A stretch of 33,968 bases of DNA, from positions 1 to 33,968 of the forward strand of contig JAICUF010000017.1 of assembly GCA_025935995.1 (NCBI GenBank), in the 5' to 3' direction. Shown in pieces: positions 30,858 to 33,968 of the stretch. Positions within the stretch are counted from its first letter, which is position 1. Every line of letters starts with the position of its first letter. The position numbers were made by a program, and so were the translations under genes. Source of the DNA: Gemmatimonadales bacterium. GTDB lineage: Bacteria; Gemmatimonadota; Gemmatimonadetes; Gemmatimonadales; GWC2-71-9. A model generated the notes under the pieces. It was given only the letters and a program-made list of their open reading frames with translations. It did no database searches and had not been told where the DNA came from.

Positions 30858-31909
30858 GGCGCGGCCGGCCCCGCGACGCGCGCTCGCGCCGCCTGCACCT
30901 CGTCGGGCGTCAGCCCGAGCAGCGCCGCCGCGGGCAGCACCAGCGCCGCGTGATCGCCGGGCGCGCATCCCTCGAGTGCCACCCGCCACATCCGTTCGAC
31001 CAGCGCGACCCTGCGTTCCGCGCCGAAGCGGGCGAGAATGCGCTCCCGGTAGGCCGCCAGTCGCGAGCGCTCCGGATGCGGCTGGCCCTCGAGCGTCTGG
31101 CGCGGGGCGGCCGGGAGCGACCATTCGCGCCGAAGCCGCTCGGCCACGGCCGCCCGGTCGCTCGCGGTGAGCGACGGGTCGGCGTAGGCCACCTCGAGCA
31201 TCAGCAGGGCCGCCGCCCTGCGGGACTCGTCCTCCTGCCCCGGGAGCGAGCCGGGCGTCGCCTCGAACGCGCCGTGCAGCGCCGTCCAGAGGGGTTGGCG
31301 CGCCCTCCGCCGCCGCCGGAGCAGCCACCAGACGAGGAGTGCGATCGCTGCGGCACCACCGAGCACCGCCAGGGTGCCGTTCACGCGATGCAGGACGCGC
31401 TCGAGCGAGGACCACTCCGCGCCAAGGGCGCTGCCGAGAATGGTGATGGCGCCGTACCAGACGGCGGACGCGAGCGCCATCGGAATGAGCGACCGCCACG
31501 CACTGATCGCGGCCAGTCCCGCAAACGGCGCCACCACCGCGCGGAACCCCGGCAGGAACCGGGCGATGAAGATCCCGGCGACGCCGAACCGGAGGTACTC
31601 GCGCTCGATCGTGGCGAGGGCGCGCGGCGCCAGCAGCCGCCGGCCGGCGCCGGTCGCGAAGAGCCGCCGGCCGTAGCGCCGGGCCACGATGTAGACCGCC
31701 GTGGCGCCCGCCATGTTGCAGGTCCAGATCACCAGGAAGACGCCGAGCGGGGTGGTGACGCCGCGGTGACTGAGGAACGCGCCGAGCGCGACGGCGGCGT
31801 CGGTGGGAAGCGGCGGGATGACGTTTTCCAGCGCGGCGAGGAGCCCGAGCACGAGATAGACCAGTCCGCTGGGCAGCCCGGCAAGCCACTGGAGCAGCGA
31901 CTCGATCAG
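30854..31909 (-). CDS. DedA-family membrane protein with C-terminal TerB-like domain; probable CTG start at 31909 (ORF track begins at GTG 31852)
   Basis: (M)IESLLQWLAGLPSGLVYLVLGLLAALENVIPPLPTDAAVALGAFLSHRG; C-terminal AALLMLEVAYADPSLTASDRAAVAERLRREWSL ... ERMWRVALEGCAPGDHAALVLPAAALLGLTPDEV. Confidence 0.82.
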   Translation of the reverse strand: MIESLLQWLAGLPSGLVYLVLGLLAALENVIPPLPTDAAVALGAFLSHRGVTTPLGVFLVIWTCNMAGATAVYIVARRYGRRLFATGAGRRLLAPRALATIEREYLRFGVAGIFIARFLPGFRAVVAPFAGLAAISAWRSLIPMALASAVWYGAITILGSALGAEWSSLERVLHRVNGTLAVLGGAAAIALLVWWLLRRRRRARQPLWTALHGAFEATPGSLPGQEDESRRAAALLMLEVAYADPSLTASDRAAVAERLRREWSLPAAPRQTLEGQPHPERSRLAAYRERILARFGAERRVALVERMWRVALEGCAPGDHAALVLPAAALLGLTPDEVQAARARVAGPAAP

Positions 31910-32382
31910 CGGGCCTCCACGGTCGCGACGGCGATCACGGCGATGCCTTCGCCGCGCCCGATCCAGCCCATCCCCTCGTTGCTCTTCGCCTTGACACCCA
32001 CGGCCCCGACGGCCACGCCGAGCGCGTCGGCCAGCCCCGCGGCGATGGCGCCCGCGTGGGCGCCAAGGCGCGGCGCTTCGGCGATGACGGTGACGTCAGC
32101 CTGCGAGATGCGGAAGCCGCGGCGCTCGACGATGTCCCGCGCTGAACGCAGAAGCGCCATCGAGTCGGCGTCCTTCCAGCGAGGGTCGGTGTCGGGAAAA
32201 TGCGTCCCGATGTCGCCGGCAGCGGCGGCGCCGAGGATCGCGTCGATGACTGCGTGCGCTACGGCGTCGGCATCGGAGTGGCCGGCCAGGCCGGCGTCGT
32301 GCGGGATGCGCTGGCCGCCCAGGATGAGCGGGCGGCCGGCAGTGAAGCGGTGGGAGTCGTAGCCGATCCCGACCCGGGTCAT
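31906..32382 (-). CDS. ispF: 2-C-methyl-D-erythritol 2,4-cyclodiphosphate synthase
   Basis: MTRVGIGYDSHRFTAGRPLILGGQRIPHDAGLAGHSDADAVAHAVIDAILGAAAAGDIGTHFPDTDPRWKDADS. Confidence 0.97.
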   Translation of the reverse strand: MTRVGIGYDSHRFTAGRPLILGGQRIPHDAGLAGHSDADAVAHAVIDAILGAAAAGDIGTHFPDTDPRWKDADSMALLRSARDIVERRGFRISQADVTVIAEAPRLGAHAGAIAAGLADALGVAVGAVGVKAKSNEGMGWIGRGEGIAVIAVATVEAR

Positions 32383-32394
32383 GCGCGTGGCCGG

Positions 32395-33633
32395 CTAGCG
32401 CCAGCCCCGAACCGCGATCGTGGCGTTGTGGCCGCCGAATCCGAAGGAGTTGCTGATGGCCACGTCGACGCCGCGCTCGACCATGCGATTGGGCGCCGAG
32501 TCGAGATCGCAGGCGGGATCGGCGTTGAACTGGTTGATCGTCGGCGGAATCTTCCCGGTGCGCGTCACCATGAGGGAGACGGCGAACTCCAGCGCGCCGG
32601 CGGCACCGAGGAGGTGTCCGGTCATCGACTTGGTCGAGCCAAAGACGAGCCGGCGCGCATGCTCCCCGAACACCGCCTTCACCGCCTCCGTCTCGGCGAT
32701 GTCGCCCTGCTCGGTGGAGGTGCCGTGCGCGTTGATGTACCCGACACCCGCCGGGTCGACGCCCGCGTCGGCGAGGGCGGCGCGCATGGCACGCTGGGCG
32801 CCTTCCCCTTCCGGCGCGGGCGAGGTCATGTGGAACGCGTCCCCGCTCGCGCCGTAGCCGATGACCTCGCCCAGGATCGTGGCACCGCGCCGCTCGGCAT
32901 GCTCGAGACTCTCGAGGATCACCACGCCGGCGCCGTCGCCCAGCACGAAGCCGTCACGGTCCCGATCGAAGGGCCGGCTCGCCGTCTCGGGCTCGTCGTT
33001 CCGGGTGGAGAGGGCCCGCATGTTCTGGAAGCCGGCGATGGCGAGCCCGGTGATCGCCGCCTCGGCGCCGCCGGTGATCATCGCATCCGCCTTGCCGTCG
33101 CGGATCATCGTGTACGACTCGCCGATTGCGTGCGCGCTCGACGCGCACGCGCTCACCGTGGCGAAGTTGGGTCCCTTCGTTCCGTAGCGGATCGACACGA
33201 GACCGGCGGCGATGTCGGGGATGAACATGGGCACGAAGAACGGCGACACGCGGTCGGGACCCTTGGTGAGGTAGATCGAGCACTGGTCCTCGAAGGTCCG
33301 CATCCCGCCGATCCCGCTCCCGATCACGACGCCCGTGCGCTCCGGCGAGGGGAAGCGGCCTTCCAGGCCGGCCTGGGTGACGGCCTGATGCGCGGCGGCC
33401 AGCGCGAACTGCACGAAGGCGTCGTAGCGCTTCGCTTCCTTCCGGTCCATGTACTCCGACGGGTCGAAGTTCTTCACCTCGCAGGCGAAGCGCACCTGGA
33501 GTGCCGCCGCGTCGAACTTCGTGATCGGGGCCGCGCCGGAGCGGCCGGCCAGCAGCGCGCTCCAGGTGGACTCGACGTCGTTGCCAACCGGAGTCACCAG
33601 CCCGAGGCCGGTGACGACGACGCGCTGCGCCAA
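32395..33633 (-). CDS. fabF: Beta-ketoacyl-ACP synthase II
   Basis: VVVTGLGLVTPVGNDVESTWSALLAGRSG, TVSACASSAHAIGE, NAHGTSTEQGD, STKSMTGHLLGAAGALE, NSFGFGGHNATI. Confidence 0.97.
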   Translation of the reverse strand: MAQRVVVTGLGLVTPVGNDVESTWSALLAGRSGAAPITKFDAAALQVRFACEVKNFDPSEYMDRKEAKRYDAFVQFALAAAHQAVTQAGLEGRFPSPERTGVVIGSGIGGMRTFEDQCSIYLTKGPDRVSPFFVPMFIPDIAAGLVSIRYGTKGPNFATVSACASSAHAIGESYTMIRDGKADAMITGGAEAAITGLAIAGFQNMRALSTRNDEPETASRPFDRDRDGFVLGDGAGVVILESLEHAERRGATILGEVIGYGASGDAFHMTSPAPEGEGAQRAMRAALADAGVDPAGVGYINAHGTSTEQGDIAETEAVKAVFGEHARRLVFGSTKSMTGHLLGAAGALEFAVSLMVTRTGKIPPTINQFNADPACDLDSAPNRMVERGVDVAISNSFGFGGHNATIAVRGWR

Positions 33634-33634
33634 G

Positions 33635-33874
33635 CTATTTCCCGATCTTCTGATGGAGGTAGTTCATCGCATCGCCCACGGTGCGGAGCTTCTCCGCGTC
33701 CTCGTCCGGGATGTCGATGTCGAACTCCTTCTCGAAGGCCATCACCAGCTCGACGGTGTCGAGGCTGTCCGCTCCGAGATCCTCCATGAAGCTGGCCCCG
33801 GCGGTCAGCTTGTCGCGCTCGACGCCAAGCTCTTCGACGATGATGTCCTTGACCTTCTCTTCGACGTTGTCCAT
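33635..33874 (-). CDS. acpP: Acyl carrier protein
   Basis: [69 protein letters not shown] phosphopantetheine site. Confidence 0.98.
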   Translation of the reverse strand: MDNVEEKVKDIIVEELGVERDKLTAGASFMEDLGADSLDTVELVMAFEKEFDIDIPDEDAEKLRTVGDAMNYLHQKIGK

Positions 33875-33904
33875 GTCATCCTCGATGGAAGATTGAGACC
33901 TGCG

Positions 33905-33968
33905 TCAGAGCACCATCCCGCCGTCGACCACGAGCACCTGGCCGGTGATATAGCCGGACAGGCCGGAC
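33905..33968 (-). CDS. fabG: 3-oxoacyl-ACP reductase, C-terminal end only (truncated by window)
   Basis: Reverse translation ...SGLSGYITGQVLVVDGGMVL* matches the FabG C-terminus; position next to acpP-fabF. Confidence 0.85.
   Translation of the reverse strand, partial: SGLSGYITGQVLVVDGGMVL

Noticed and set aside
29940-31889. 649-aa version of XerD
   Set aside because: The upstream part is the out-of-frame shadow of dedA-TerB; XerD starts at ATG 30857.

Overview
33,968-bp window of high-GC bacterial chromosome. Gene content and order look Gemmatimonadota-like, but that is only an impression because no search was run. It is mostly housekeeping and envelope-biogenesis genes, with no sign of prophage, transposon, CRISPR or integrated element.

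Left arm (1-11,991), all genes on +: phhA (partial), tRNA-Gly(CCC), lplA, recQ, a radical-SAM/DUF512 gene, der, plsY, gpsA, a merR-like gene, surE, pcm, dedA, acyP, tRNA-Arg(CCT), and a TPR gene.

Right arm (12,205-33,968), almost all on -: fabG (partial), acpP, fabF, ispF, dedA-TerB, xerD and a DAO-family oxidoreductase; then a two-gene ABC exporter on +; then a small membrane protein; then a tightly packed run pyrG-lptC-lptA-lptB-rpoN-GT2-GT4-LPG-synthase-like-YfhO-DPM synthase-like-dapF.

The most notable signal is non-coding. An AT-rich 28-mer at 12067-12094, ACTACGTATAA-GATATA-TTATGTTAACT, sits exactly where the two convergent arms meet. It has the XerC-arm/6-bp centre/XerD-arm layout of a chromosome-dimer-resolution (dif) site, so this window probably spans the replication terminus.

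Secondary signals: a ~130-aa uncharacterised N-terminal extension on LptB; a DedA protein with a C-terminal TerB-like domain and a probable CTG start codon; a 15-bp tandem duplication of a stop/start overlap; and a perfect inverted repeat over the putative pyrG promoter.
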